Positions 51,334 to 60,399 of a DNA stretch of 64,000 nt are shown here, piece by piece (the first letter of the stretch is position 1; every line of letters starts with the position of its first letter). The translations under genes were made by a program, and so were the position numbers. Under the pieces are notes generated by a model. It ran no database searches. It was not told the origin of the DNA and saw only the letters and a program-made list of their open reading frames with translations. The DNA is from Neobacillus driksii (GTDB lineage Bacteria > Bacillota > Bacilli > Bacillales > Cytobacillaceae): the NCBI RefSeq assembly GCF_013409995.1, contig NZ_JACCBX010000012.1, positions 145,648 to 209,647 of the forward strand, read 5' to 3'.

Positions 51334-52182
51334 ATGAAATTATTAAAAGTTACAGGAAGTTTGTTATTGTCTAGCAGTCTATTATTTGGTTGTGCTAATT
51401 CAGATGAAAACTCAGCTAAAGAGACGGTAAAAGAAACAAAGAATATTAAATCTGATTCACTCTCTGGAGTAACGGATGAATACCGTAAGTATGCTATAGG
51501 AGAAATTGAAGAATTTGTAAAGGCAACGGAAGCATTTACAACGGCAGTTAAAAATGGAGATGTTGATAATGCTAAAGCACTATATGCCACCTCAAGAGTG
51601 CACTATGAGCGTGCAGAACCGATAGCTGAAGTATTTGGAGATCTTGATCCGAAAATTGATGCGCGCGAAGGCGATGTCCCAGAGGCTGAGTGGGGAGGCT
51701 ACCACCGTATTGAAAAAGGGTTATGGGTTGAAAACACAACTACTGGTTATGAACAATATGCAGAGCAGCTGATGAAAGACGTAAATCTTTTACGAGCAAA
51801 GGTAGATACAGTCGAAGTCACACCTGACCTATTAATTACAGGGGCGGTAGACCTCTTAAATGAAGTATCCACTTCAAAAGTGACGGGGGAAGAGGATCGC
51901 TATTCTCATACTGATTTATTTGATTTTGCTGCAAATGTAGAAGGTGCGGACAAAATTTTTCAACTTTTAAATCCTGCTTTAAAGGAAAAGAATAAGGACC
52001 TTTCTACGGAAATTCAAACCCGCTTTGATGAGGTTTTTAGCTTATTAAATAAACATAAAATTGATGGAGGATACAAGATTTATACGGATTTGTCAGAAGC
52101 TGAGGTAAAGGAACTTAGTCAAGCCATTGATGCGCTTGCAGAACCACTCTCTCAAATCGGAATTGTAACGGAGGCATTATAG
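51334..52182 (+). CDS. efeO: EfeO, extracytoplasmic component of the EfeUOB iron uptake system
   Basis: This 282-aa lipoprotein has a lipobox near LLFGCAN (cysteine at about 21) and an imelysin/M75-type helical domain with the HxxE motif in GGYHRIEKGLW. It lacks the cupredoxin domain of E. coli EfeO, as in B. subtilis YwbM. It delivers iron to the EfeU permease. ATG 51334 follows GGGGGAT; a longer frame from 51280 would start inside the Fur box. Confidence 0.9.
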   Translation: MKLLKVTGSLLLSSSLLFGCANSDENSAKETVKETKNIKSDSLSGVTDEYRKYAIGEIEEFVKATEAFTTAVKNGDVDNAKALYATSRVHYERAEPIAEVFGDLDPKIDAREGDVPEAEWGGYHRIEKGLWVENTTTGYEQYAEQLMKDVNLLRAKVDTVEVTPDLLITGAVDLLNEVSTSKVTGEEDRYSHTDLFDFAANVEGADKIFQLLNPALKEKNKDLSTEIQTRFDEVFSLLNKHKIDGGYKIYTDLSEAEVKELSQAIDALAEPLSQIGIVTEAL

Positions 52183-53469
52183 ATGTCTAAGAAGGAGTAC
52201 TTCATTGAAGAGGAATCTCTTGGCGTGAAGAAGGTTTCACGTAGGGATATGTTGAAAACTGCTGGAGTTGGCGGTGTTGGGATTCTAATTGGTGCATCCG
52301 GAATAGGAAGCATGTTGTCTATTACAGAAGGAAAGGCCTCAAGCGCAAAGGATGTTGTTTCATTTTATGGTAAGCATCAAAGTGGAATTACGACAAAACC
52401 ACAAAACCATGTTTATTTTGCTGCCTTAGATGTGACAACTTCTAGGAAAAATGATTTAATAACGCTTTTCAAAGAATGGACGCATGCCTCCGCATTAATG
52501 TCTGAGGGCAAACCAATCGGAGAACTAACTAGTAATGAATTTCTTCCGCCAAAAGATACGGGAGAGGCGGAAGGATTATCTGCCTCTAATTTAACGATTA
52601 CTTTCGGAGTCGGCCCAAGTCTTTTTGTAAAGGACAACCAAGACCGCTTTGGCTTAAAACTTAAGCAACCTAAGGAATTAGTAGACCTTCCCGCATTTTC
52701 ATTAGATGCATTAGAAGAGGAATGGACTGGTGGAGATCTATGTATTCAAGCATGTGCGGACGATATGCAAGTGGCATTTCATGCTGTAAGAAACCTAATT
52801 CGAATTGCTAGGGGAAAGGCTGTTTTAAGATGGGCACAGCCAGGATTTCAGCGAACGAAGCAGGCAGATGCAAAAGAAGGAACACCTAGGAACCTGTTTG
52901 GTTTCAAGGATGGAACGGTCAACCCTGATGTAAAAAGTGAAAAACAGATGAATGAACATGTTTGGGTTCAGCCAGGTGATGGACCGAATTGGCTTCAGAA
53001 CGGCAGTTATCTTGTTGTACGAAGAATCCAAATGTTTATTGAAGTCTGGGATCGTACCAATCTAAAAGAACAAGAAAATACTTTTGGAAGATATCGTGAC
53101 ACTGGTGCACCTTTTGGACAAAAAAATGAATTTGATAAACTTGATATTCATCACAAACAACCAAACGGAGAAGATACGATCCCTGTGGATTCGCATGTTC
53201 GACTGTCACATGGAGATGGATCGCAGCAAATTCTCCGCAGGGGGTATTCTTACTCAAATGGTATGGATTTGAAGACCGGGAGCTTTGATGCAGGTCTGCT
53301 TTTCTTAAGTTTCCAACGTTCACCAAGTAAACAATTCATTCCAATCCAAAAGAGACTTTCAAGTATGGATAAGTTGAATGAATATATTTCACATCGAGGA
53401 AGCGCCCTTTTCGCCTGTTTACCAGGAACGAAAAATGGAGGTTTTATAGGAGAGACACTATTTACGTAA
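52183..53469 (+). CDS. efeB: EfeB, Tat-exported DyP-type heme peroxidase/deferrochelatase
   Basis: The 428-aa protein has a twin-arginine signal (SRRDMLKTAG, about residues 18-27). The DyP peroxidase motif GFKDG is near 240-244, and HVRLSHG near 345 should provide the heme-ligand histidine. It is proposed to oxidise ferrous iron for import by EfeU, and B. subtilis YwbN is a known Tat substrate. It starts at the base after the efeO stop. Confidence 0.92.
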   Translation: MSKKEYFIEEESLGVKKVSRRDMLKTAGVGGVGILIGASGIGSMLSITEGKASSAKDVVSFYGKHQSGITTKPQNHVYFAALDVTTSRKNDLITLFKEWTHASALMSEGKPIGELTSNEFLPPKDTGEAEGLSASNLTITFGVGPSLFVKDNQDRFGLKLKQPKELVDLPAFSLDALEEEWTGGDLCIQACADDMQVAFHAVRNLIRIARGKAVLRWAQPGFQRTKQADAKEGTPRNLFGFKDGTVNPDVKSEKQMNEHVWVQPGDGPNWLQNGSYLVVRRIQMFIEVWDRTNLKEQENTFGRYRDTGAPFGQKNEFDKLDIHHKQPNGEDTIPVDSHVRLSHGDGSQQILRRGYSYSNGMDLKTGSFDAGLLFLSFQRSPSKQFIPIQKRLSSMDKLNEYISHRGSALFACLPGTKNGGFIGETLFT

Positions 53470-53499
53470 TGTTTTTCCTTTTATAGAGGAGAGAGATCA

Positions 53500-55245
53500 A
53501 TGCAAATGTCATGGAAGCCCTTCATATTATTTTTATCTTTATTTATTTTTTTTCAAACTGCGCACCATGTTGTGGCAGCAGAAAATCATGACGAGCTGTT
53601 TGTCTTGCTTGGGGATAGTTTAATGAAAGTAAAATCAGGCGATCAGGAAACGGTTTCGAATAACATGGAACAGTTTTCTAAAGAATGGATAAAAATTAAG
53701 AATACTACTAGTGAACAGGCAAAATCGGTTGATCAAGAGTTGGAAAAGGTACAAAGTTTACTAGCAAAAAGGAATGTAGAAAAGGAGACTCTTTCTAGTA
53801 GTCTCTCAGCCTTATCAAGTTCCCTGGTGAAGTATGATAAAGAACAAAATCCTGTAGACCGAACAAAACAAACAGTACAAGTAGAAAAATTGCTGCCGCT
53901 CCTAGAGAAGCTGAAGGAATCTATCTTGGATGGGGATGCAGCTAATATAAAGATTCAGTATCAAACACTAATGGATCAATGGAATGCTTCGGAAAAAATG
54001 GTTCATGATGCCAGTATTGCTTCTTATGGGAATATTGAAAGATACACGGCATTAATCCGAATTTCAATTACCCAAAATCCTGCGGATCTAAAGAAGGCTG
54101 AAACGAACGTAGATAAACTAACACAAGAAGTGGAGAACTTTCTAAACGGTAAATTTTCGAAGCAGGTTAAAGGTGATTTTTCTTTAACAGATGTTTCCAC
54201 ACTATTAAAGAAGGCAGAAGAAGAGATTGCCAATAAGGATTATAAGAGTTCTACTCAGGATTTAGATGAAATCCTTAACATATGGCCAATGGTTGAAGGG
54301 GAAGTACAAACAAGAGACAGTAAGTTATATAGTGAGATTGAAACAAAAATTCCAACAGCTATTAGTATTCTAAGTTCTGATAAGGTAAATGGTCCAAAGG
54401 CATTGGCTATAGTAAAGGATTTAAATACGAAATTAGAGCCATTGATTACTAAAACCAATTATTCATTTTGGGATTCTGCGCTTATTTTATTAAGGGAAGG
54501 GTTAGAAGGATTATTAATCATTGCAACCTTACTGGCATTTCTAAAGAAAATGGGTCAGTCACCTCAACAAAAATGGATTTGGATAGGAGTGGCTGGTGGA
54601 ATCTTAGCAAGTGCCTTACTTGCAGTTCTTATCAATATTATTTTTTCCAAGATTACTGCAGCTTCCAGTCGAGAATATATTGAGGGAATAATCGGTATAT
54701 TGGCTGTGGTTATGATGATATCGGTTGGAGCGTGGCTTCATAAGAAATCAAGTATTGAAAATTGGAATAAGTATGTAAAGCAGCAGATGCAGCAAGCAAT
54801 TGCAAAAGGAAGCATCTTTTCATTTGCCGTTATCAGTTTTCTTTCGGTATTCCGTGAAGGAGCCGAGACGATTATTTTTTACACTGGAATAACACCGTAT
54901 ATAAGCGTGCAGCAACTTGTTATCGGGATTGTTCTAGCCGTAATCATTTTAGCTATTTTAGGCTTTGGGATTATTTATTACAGTGTAAAAATTCCTATTC
55001 ATGTATTTTTTAAAGTGGCAACCTTTGTAATTTATTTCTTAGCCTTTAAAATGCTCGGAATAAGTATCCACGCTTTACAGGTTTCTAAGGTTTTTTCGAC
55101 GAGTACTGTTATTAACTTCCCGTTTGTGGATTGGATTGGATTGTACCCAACATGGGAAACTACATTACCACAACTATTATTAGTTGTTGTTATTTTCATT
55201 ATGACTTGGGTAGTTAGAAAACAGACGATAACAAACAATGTTTAG
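53500..55245 (+). CDS. efeU: EfeU, FTR1-family iron permease with extended N-terminal domain
   Basis: The 581-aa protein starts with a signal peptide, followed by about 290 extracytoplasmic residues of coiled-coil-like sequence. A seven-helix FTR1 permease domain follows with the two iron-binding motifs LLREGLEGLLI and FREGAET. It is longer than E. coli EfeU, which lacks the N-terminal domain, but resembles B. subtilis YwbL. It is third in the efeOBU operon, with a terminator 1 base after the stop. Confidence 0.9.
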   Translation: MQMSWKPFILFLSLFIFFQTAHHVVAAENHDELFVLLGDSLMKVKSGDQETVSNNMEQFSKEWIKIKNTTSEQAKSVDQELEKVQSLLAKRNVEKETLSSSLSALSSSLVKYDKEQNPVDRTKQTVQVEKLLPLLEKLKESILDGDAANIKIQYQTLMDQWNASEKMVHDASIASYGNIERYTALIRISITQNPADLKKAETNVDKLTQEVENFLNGKFSKQVKGDFSLTDVSTLLKKAEEEIANKDYKSSTQDLDEILNIWPMVEGEVQTRDSKLYSEIETKIPTAISILSSDKVNGPKALAIVKDLNTKLEPLITKTNYSFWDSALILLREGLEGLLIIATLLAFLKKMGQSPQQKWIWIGVAGGILASALLAVLINIIFSKITAASSREYIEGIIGILAVVMMISVGAWLHKKSSIENWNKYVKQQMQQAIAKGSIFSFAVISFLSVFREGAETIIFYTGITPYISVQQLVIGIVLAVIILAILGFGIIYYSVKIPIHVFFKVATFVIYFLAFKMLGISIHALQVSKVFSTSTVINFPFVDWIGLYPTWETTLPQLLLVVVIFIMTWVVRKQTITNNV

Positions 55246-55274
55246 AAAGGGCCAAGTGCTCTTTTTTTTTTTTG
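55246..55274 (+). terminator. terminator of efeOBU
   Basis: AAAGGGC / GCTCTTT with one G-U pair and a five-base loop, followed by a long T-run. Confidence 0.75.
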
Positions 55275-55355
55275 CTTTTTTCATTTCTTCCTACTATTCA
55301 AAGAACTTGTCTCATAGGTTTATAAAAGTGAGATTGTTTTAAAGGGGAGTTCGTT

Positions 55356-56684
55356 ATGGCTATCTTTTACAAAGGAATATTATTTTTAGCCTTATCCGCC
55401 TTTTTAGGGGAAGGTGTAGAGTTCTTAGTCAATTTAATTCTAGCAAAAGAATTGGGCAAGCATGGATTAGGTTTATATATGTCGATCCTTCCATCCATTT
55501 ATTTGCTCGTCCTCTTATCAAGCTTTGAACTTCCGGTTTCCATATCAAAGTTCGTTGCTGAAAAAGAAGATCGATTTCATCGAAATATCCTTTATCATGC
55601 CATTACGATTACCATTATCTTTACGAGTATCCTCTTGGTTGTCGCTATGGTACTTATTCCATTTATTTCAGTTTTTGATGGATACCATCCTTATACACGA
55701 TGGCTCATTATTCTGCTTGTGCCTGTCATTTCCTTTACCTCAGTAGCACGGGGGTATTTTATGGGCCGGCACCATATGGGAAAAATCGCCATTGCTAATT
55801 TCATAAGAAAATCAATACAGCTAGTTTTATTATTTCTGTTATTTCGTTTCTTCCAATTTGACTCAGAGGCCTCGGTACTCATTGCAATTGCTTCATTCAT
55901 TGGCAGTGAAATTGCTGTGTTTCTTTATTTATGCTACATGTTAATTATTCAATTTCAGCAGCTTAAACGAATGCCTTTTTCCAATTTAAATCGTAAAGCT
56001 GTCCGGAAAAATTTAATGGCCGTCTCGGTACCAACGACAGGGTTACGATTATTCTCCGCTTTGACAGGTGCGATACAACCCTTTTTAATAAAGGCGGCAT
56101 TGGTACGGTCTGGGCTGTCGGAAACCATTGCGACTGAGCACTTTGGCATGCTAATGGGAGTTGCCGCGTCAATTGGGTTTTTCCCGGCGTTCATTGCTCA
56201 TTCCTTAATGACTGTTTTAATACCGGCTGTCTCGAAAACGTATTCGAATAGAGATTACTCAACATTGCAAAAAATGCTTTCACAAGTAATGATGCTTACA
56301 TTTCTTTATGGGGTGCCAGCCGTGGTTGTTTTCTATGTTTTTGCCCCGCAGCTTACTTCCATATTCTTTGAATCTTCAACTGCCGCTAGTTATTTACAAA
56401 TGCTCTGGCCGTTTTTTCTATTCCATTTTTTTGTGATGCCAATGCAAGCATTTTTAATTGGCTTAGGACTTATAAAGGAAACGTTTATTCATGGTATTTG
56501 GTCAACAATTGTCTCCTTTGCCATCATCATTGTCCTATCATCACGCCCTGAATGGAGGATGGACGGTGTAATTATCGCTATGAATACAGGTTCAGTTTTA
56601 TTGGCATTGATGCATTATTTAAGCATTTGTAAAAGTATTGGTGTTTCGATCTTTATGAAAGGTCTTATACAGAAAAATAATTAA
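55356..56684 (+). CDS. MOP-superfamily flippase, SpoVB/YkvU-like
   Basis: This 442-aa membrane protein has about twelve to fourteen helices and belongs to the polysaccharide transporter/SpoVB branch of the MOP superfamily. The N-terminal KGILFLALSAFLGEGVEFLV and ASVARGYFMGRHHM-like region fit the family. Relatives move lipid-linked oligosaccharides during spore cortex or wall synthesis. Its length is closer to B. subtilis YkvU than to SpoVB (518 aa). It is monocistronic, with AAAGGGGAG upstream. Confidence 0.8.
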   Translation: MAIFYKGILFLALSAFLGEGVEFLVNLILAKELGKHGLGLYMSILPSIYLLVLLSSFELPVSISKFVAEKEDRFHRNILYHAITITIIFTSILLVVAMVLIPFISVFDGYHPYTRWLIILLVPVISFTSVARGYFMGRHHMGKIAIANFIRKSIQLVLLFLLFRFFQFDSEASVLIAIASFIGSEIAVFLYLCYMLIIQFQQLKRMPFSNLNRKAVRKNLMAVSVPTTGLRLFSALTGAIQPFLIKAALVRSGLSETIATEHFGMLMGVAASIGFFPAFIAHSLMTVLIPAVSKTYSNRDYSTLQKMLSQVMMLTFLYGVPAVVVFYVFAPQLTSIFFESSTAASYLQMLWPFFLFHFFVMPMQAFLIGLGLIKETFIHGIWSTIVSFAIIIVLSSRPEWRMDGVIIAMNTGSVLLALMHYLSICKSIGVSIFMKGLIQKNN

Positions 56685-56772
56685 GAAAAAGATGCTGGTT
56701 CGTGTAGGGGCTGGACATGTTTATTCCGTCTATTAGTTTAAGAGGTTTTAAAAGGAAAGAAGGTTTGAAAAA

Positions 56773-57294
56773 ATGCGGGATAAAATGACTGATTCGTTTG
56801 AAGTTATGGTGAAAGAACATGGGAAAGCCATTTTTAACTATATTTTTTCCTTAGTTAGACAGAAAGAACTTTCAGAGGACTTGTATCAGGAGGTCTTGGT
56901 TTCGGCATATTTGGCCTTTCATACGATTAAGGAACCTGCACGGTTGAGAAGTTGGTTATTTACAATAGCTAGAAATAAATGCAAGGATTATTGGCGAAAA
57001 GAAAATAAAACAAAACAGTTTTGGAAGGAAGAGGTGTATTCTTATTCTGCGGCAGTAGAAGCTCCTCCTCTTCCAGAAGAAGAGTTTTTACATAAAGATT
57101 CAGTTAGAAAAATGGCTGAAAGTGTCAAGACGCTGCCAGAGATATATCAGTCTGCTATTTTTCTATATTATTTTAAAGACCTTACTTTATTGGAGATATC
57201 AACAAAAAGTAATATCCCAATATCTACAGTAAAAACGAGAATGAAAAGGGGAAAAGAGCACCTTAGACCGAAGCTCCAAGCATTTGCACAATAA
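56773..57294 (+). CDS. ECF-type RNA polymerase sigma factor
   Basis: The 173-aa protein has sigma region 2 (about residues 10-75; LSEDLYQEVLVSAY and SWLFTIARNKCKDYWRK) and region 4 (about 115-170; LPEIYQSAIFLYYFKDLTLLEI in part). No anti-sigma gene follows; the next gene is convergent. It could be regulated by expression level or an unlinked partner. The ATG is at 56773 behind AAGAAGG. Confidence 0.88.
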   Translation: MRDKMTDSFEVMVKEHGKAIFNYIFSLVRQKELSEDLYQEVLVSAYLAFHTIKEPARLRSWLFTIARNKCKDYWRKENKTKQFWKEEVYSYSAAVEAPPLPEEEFLHKDSVRKMAESVKTLPEIYQSAIFLYYFKDLTLLEISTKSNIPISTVKTRMKRGKEHLRPKLQAFAQ

Positions 57295-57322
57295 AAAGCC
57301 GGGAGAGAAGTCCCGGCTTTCT
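57293..57322. terminator. bidirectional terminator between sigma factor and YetJ genes
   Basis: AAAGCCGGGA / TCCCGGCTTT with a five- to six-base loop, flanked by A and T tracts. Confidence 0.88.
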
Positions 57323-57328
57323 ATTATG

Positions 57329-57973
57329 TTAATCCCTAGATGAAAGAATTCCGAAGATGCGCAAAATACTTACGAATAGATTGATAAAGTCTAAGTAAAG
57401 ATTTAGTGCCATTAAAGGAACTTCTTCCGCGCTTACTCCATAATGCTTCATACGGTTGAAATCAAATAATACGTAACCGCTAAAAACCAATACGCCAATG
57501 AAAGAAAATGCCAGCATACCGGTTGAGCTAAGCGGCATGAAAATATTAAAAATAGAAATGGCCACTAACGCAAGTAAGGCTGCTAACAGGAATCCGCCTA
57601 AAAAGGAGAAATTTCGTTTTGATACTGTTGCATAGATGGCTACTCCCGTAAACACGACGGTAGTAGTCCCAAAAGCCATTAAGACCACATTTGCTCCGGC
57701 TGTCATTGCATAATAAGAAACAATTGGATACAACGTAATTCCTGAAATAAAAGTGAAGACGTACAGGAAAGTATAAGAAATTGCTTTTTTGCGTCTAAAG
57801 AAAAAGGCAATCATCAACAAAACGAATTCAAGGATCGCTAATGGTAAAAATAATGCCGGCGGTACAAAGGTTCCTGCCATGGTCCCAACAAACGCAATGG
57901 CTAGTGAAAGAGCAAACGTCCTGATAACAGAAGGTAAAAATTCAGTAGATGTTTGTGTATACAATTTTTTCAC
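57329..57973 (-). CDS. Bax inhibitor-1 family membrane protein (YetJ-like)
   Basis: This 214-aa protein with seven predicted helices belongs to the TMBIM/BI-1 family. The last helices contain VLFDFNRMKHYG and LNLYLDFINLFVSILRIFG, with the paired aspartates that in B. subtilis YetJ form the pH-sensitive latch of a calcium leak channel. It starts at GTG. It stands alone, convergent with the ECF sigma gene. Confidence 0.88.
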   Translation of the reverse strand: MKKLYTQTSTEFLPSVIRTFALSLAIAFVGTMAGTFVPPALFLPLAILEFVLLMIAFFFRRKKAISYTFLYVFTFISGITLYPIVSYYAMTAGANVVLMAFGTTTVVFTGVAIYATVSKRNFSFLGGFLLAALLALVAISIFNIFMPLSSTGMLAFSFIGVLVFSGYVLFDFNRMKHYGVSAEEVPLMALNLYLDFINLFVSILRIFGILSSRD

Positions 57974-58012
57974 CCCAATAATATTTTATATCTAGAATAT
58001 ACGAATAAATGG

Positions 58013-58402
58013 TCAAGATGTTTCATTTTTTCTAGAAAATTCTTTTTCGGCTTTTAATAAATCTCTTATTTCAGTAAGTAGTTCTTCTTGCTTGTCAATT
58101 TTAACCTCGACTTTGACTGCTTCTTCTTTCTTTTTGAAGCGAGACAGGAATTTAATAAACATAAATATAGAGAAAGCAATGATTAAGAAATCGATTATAG
58201 ATTGTAGAAATACCCCATATCTTACTTCCCCAAACGCTAAATCCGCAACACTAACCCTTCCCACGAGCATGGCAACCATTGGCATAATAATATCTGCAAC
58301 CAGTGAGGAAACAATCTTCCCGAATGCTCCACCAATGACAACCCCGACTGCGAGATCAATCACATTCCCTCGCATGGCAAACTTCTTAAACTCATTTAAC
58401 AT
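58013..58402 (-). CDS. mscL: large-conductance mechanosensitive channel MscL
   Basis: This 129-aa two-helix channel opens under membrane tension to release solutes during osmotic downshock. The N-terminal MLNEFKKFAMRGNVIDLAVG and the GGAFGKIVSSLV pore helix are diagnostic, and a charged C-terminal helix follows the second membrane segment. GGAGG precedes the ATG. Its nearest neighbours are on the same strand but separated by hairpins. Confidence 0.95.
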   Translation of the reverse strand: MLNEFKKFAMRGNVIDLAVGVVIGGAFGKIVSSLVADIIMPMVAMLVGRVSVADLAFGEVRYGVFLQSIIDFLIIAFSIFMFIKFLSRFKKKEEAVKVEVKIDKQEELLTEIRDLLKAEKEFSRKNETS

Positions 58403-58435
58403 AAAAAGAACCTCCGTATTTCATCTGTTTAATCA

Positions 58436-58470
58436 GCAAAGAGCAGCCTCCGTTCAGAAGAAGCTGCTCC
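58436..58470 (-). terminator. terminator of ampS
   Basis: GAGCAGC / GCTGCTC with a 15-base interior, read on the minus strand after the ampS stop. The T-run is short. Confidence 0.65.
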
Positions 58471-58483
58471 ATTTATTATACCA

Positions 58484-59716
58484 TTAAAAAGCCCAATTGC
58501 CTTTTCTAAATACTGGTTCGCTGGTTCCATCAGCTTTAATGCCATCGATGTCCATATTCTCAGAGCCAATCATGAAATCGACATGTGTAATACTGTCATT
58601 GAGACCATTTTCTTTTAGTTCTTCAGCAGACATTTTCTTACCGCCTTCAATACAGAACGCATAAGCGCTTCCGATTGCTAAGTGGTTTGAGGCATTTTCA
58701 TCAAACAAAGTATTATAGAATAATACATTTGATTGTGAAATTGGTGAGTTGAAAGGAACGAGTGCGACTTCACCAAGATAATGCGAGCCTTCATCGGTTT
58801 CAACTAAACGCTTTAAGAACTCCTCACCTTCTTCCGCCTTATAATCAACAATTCTTCCGTTTTCAAAGGTTACAGAGAAGCGGTCAATGATATTTCCACC
58901 GTAGCTTAATGGCTTTGTGCTTGCAACGGTGCCATTTACACCTTCACGATGAGGAACAGTAAAGACTTCTTCCGTTGGCATATTCGCCATAAATTCCAAT
59001 CCTTTTTCATTTACACTGCCAGCCCCAACCCAAAGATGGTAATGCGGGAGTTCGATTGTTAAGTCTGTTCCTGGTGCAGTATAGTGAAGCTTTTGATAGC
59101 GTTTTTCATTTAGATAATTAACCTTTTCATGCAAGGTTTCATCGTGCTTCTTCCAAGCTTCCACAGGATTTTCTGTATCGACACGAACAGCTTTGAAGAT
59201 GGCGTCCCAAAGTAATGAAACTTGTTGATTACTTGGTGCGTCAGGGAATACCTTTGCCGCCCAATCAGGAGATGGAGCTGCAATGACTGTCCAGCTGACT
59301 TTATCAGATTGTGCTGCTTGACGGTATTTAGCCAGCGCCGTTCCTGCCGCCTTTTGGAAATTAGAAATACGTTCCGGATTAACTCCTTTTAATAAGTCAG
59401 GGCTTGAAGAAACAATGGCCATAAAAGCGGCCCCTTGGTCAACAAAGTCTTCCATTTCCTTTGCACGCCATACAGGATATGTAGTAAAAGCTTCATCTGG
59501 TGCTAATTCATATTTGGTTCTGGATACCACATCGTCGGTCCAGTTTACTACTACGTTATCTGCGCCTGCTGTATAGGCACTTTTTACAACAAGACGGACA
59601 AATTCTGCGGCATCTATGGTCGTATTTATAACTAAAATTTGTCCCTTCTGTATATTTACACCAACCTTAACGGCAAGCTCTGCATATTTCTCAAGGTTTC
59701 TTTGAAATTCACTCAT
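58484..59716 (-). CDS. ampS: M29-family aminopeptidase AmpS
   Basis: This 410-aa cytosolic metallo-aminopeptidase of family M29 (AmpS/AmpT) removes N-terminal residues from peptides. Conserved blocks carrying the metal ligands are visible: EVFTVPHREGVNGTVAST, EGSHYLGEVALVPF, NHLAIGSAYAFC and THVDFMIGS. Length equals the family standard. AAAAAGGAG precedes the ATG. It is monocistronic. Confidence 0.93.
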   Translation of the reverse strand: MSEFQRNLEKYAELAVKVGVNIQKGQILVINTTIDAAEFVRLVVKSAYTAGADNVVVNWTDDVVSRTKYELAPDEAFTTYPVWRAKEMEDFVDQGAAFMAIVSSSPDLLKGVNPERISNFQKAAGTALAKYRQAAQSDKVSWTVIAAPSPDWAAKVFPDAPSNQQVSLLWDAIFKAVRVDTENPVEAWKKHDETLHEKVNYLNEKRYQKLHYTAPGTDLTIELPHYHLWVGAGSVNEKGLEFMANMPTEEVFTVPHREGVNGTVASTKPLSYGGNIIDRFSVTFENGRIVDYKAEEGEEFLKRLVETDEGSHYLGEVALVPFNSPISQSNVLFYNTLFDENASNHLAIGSAYAFCIEGGKKMSAEELKENGLNDSITHVDFMIGSENMDIDGIKADGTSEPVFRKGNWAF

Positions 59717-59844
59717 ATTTTAATCTCCTTTTTTCAGAATCTTCCTTTTTTATTTTAGTCCTATTAAGGTGAAAAAGAAACTGATAACAGTTTAATGTTG
59801 CCCACTTAAAAAGAAGGTAAAAAAATAAGTAGGGATGTGAATCT

Positions 59845-59961
59845 CTACTCTAATTTACTACCATATACTTTTATATTAAAATAAACTCCCGCTGAAAATA
59901 ATACTAAAAATGTAACAATACCGGACCATGAAGTGGGGGACATAAATTGAGATAATTCCAT
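59845..59961 (-). CDS. small single-helix membrane peptide, 38 aa
   Basis: ATG 59961 lies behind GGATGGTGG on the minus strand. The 38 residues start MELSQFMSPTSWSG, continue with one hydrophobic helix (IVTFLVLFSAGVYF) and end KVYGSKLE. An 8-bp inverted repeat lies 59 bases upstream. No family is recognised. It is plausible as an expressed small membrane peptide, but the only support is the RBS and composition. Confidence 0.5.
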   Translation of the reverse strand: MELSQFMSPTSWSGIVTFLVLFSAGVYFNIKVYGSKLE

Positions 59962-60019
59962 CAATACCACCATCCTTATATTAGAAACCGATTACAAATT
60001 AATTATAATTGTAAACCAG

Positions 60020-60037
60020 TAAAATGTGAACATTTTA
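60020..60037. promoter_or_regulatory. inverted repeat upstream of the 38-aa gene
   Basis: TAAAATGT-GA-ACATTTTA is a perfect 8-bp inverted repeat in an AT-rich promoter-like region. It may be an operator for the minus-strand small gene. No regulator is assigned. Confidence 0.35.
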
Positions 60038-60066
60038 GTACAATTTATTGACAATTTTTCGAACAA

Positions 60067-60370
60067 AGACTGTGTTAAAAGGATACTATTGATCTTAGAA
60101 CCTGTTGATTGAAGCGGAAGGCGCTCGATCCTCGAAAATGCTAACGCATTTTCTTCGTGCGGTGATTATTCGTGGAAGTAAATTCAAAGTCCTGCGGGAT
60201 GAACGAGCTGAGTGAGACCCCGCAGGTCGGCACGACCGAGGAGGCTCACGGGCAAGCCCGCGGAAAGCGTAGCGCCTCGTGACAGGCAAAGACCGCCTGT
60301 CACTGCGATGATTATTCAAAGAATCATTCCTTAGTGGAGCGTAAATCAACAGCCTTATTTAACACAGTCT
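60067..60370. mobile_element. 304-bp GC-rich repeat element with 13-bp terminal inverted repeats
   Basis: AGACTGTGTTAAA at 60067-60079 and TTTAACACAGTCT at 60358-60370 are perfect terminal inverted repeats. Inside, TGTTGATTGAAGCGGAAGGC at about 60102 and GGAGCGTAAATCAACA near 60336 form a second nested pair. The core (CCTGCGGG ... CCCGCAGG, GCCCGCGGAAAGCG) resembles GC-rich intergenic repeats common in Bacillus genomes. It encodes no credible protein; an 84-codon frame across it is a by-product of high GC. Probably a MITE or REP element. Confidence 0.7.
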
Positions 60371-60373
60371 AAA

Positions 60374-60399
60374 CAAAAAAAGGATCCTAATTAGGATCC
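60374..60399 (-). terminator. terminator of the MFS transporter gene
   Basis: The perfect palindrome GGATCCTAATTAGGATCC at 60382-60399 is followed on the minus strand by a T-run. It overlaps the 3' end of the coding sequence. Confidence 0.88.

Noticed and set aside
60095..60349. 84-codon minus-strand frame
   Set aside because: It runs through the GC-rich repeat element; its Arg/Pro/Ser-rich translation and lack of RBS indicate a non-coding artefact.
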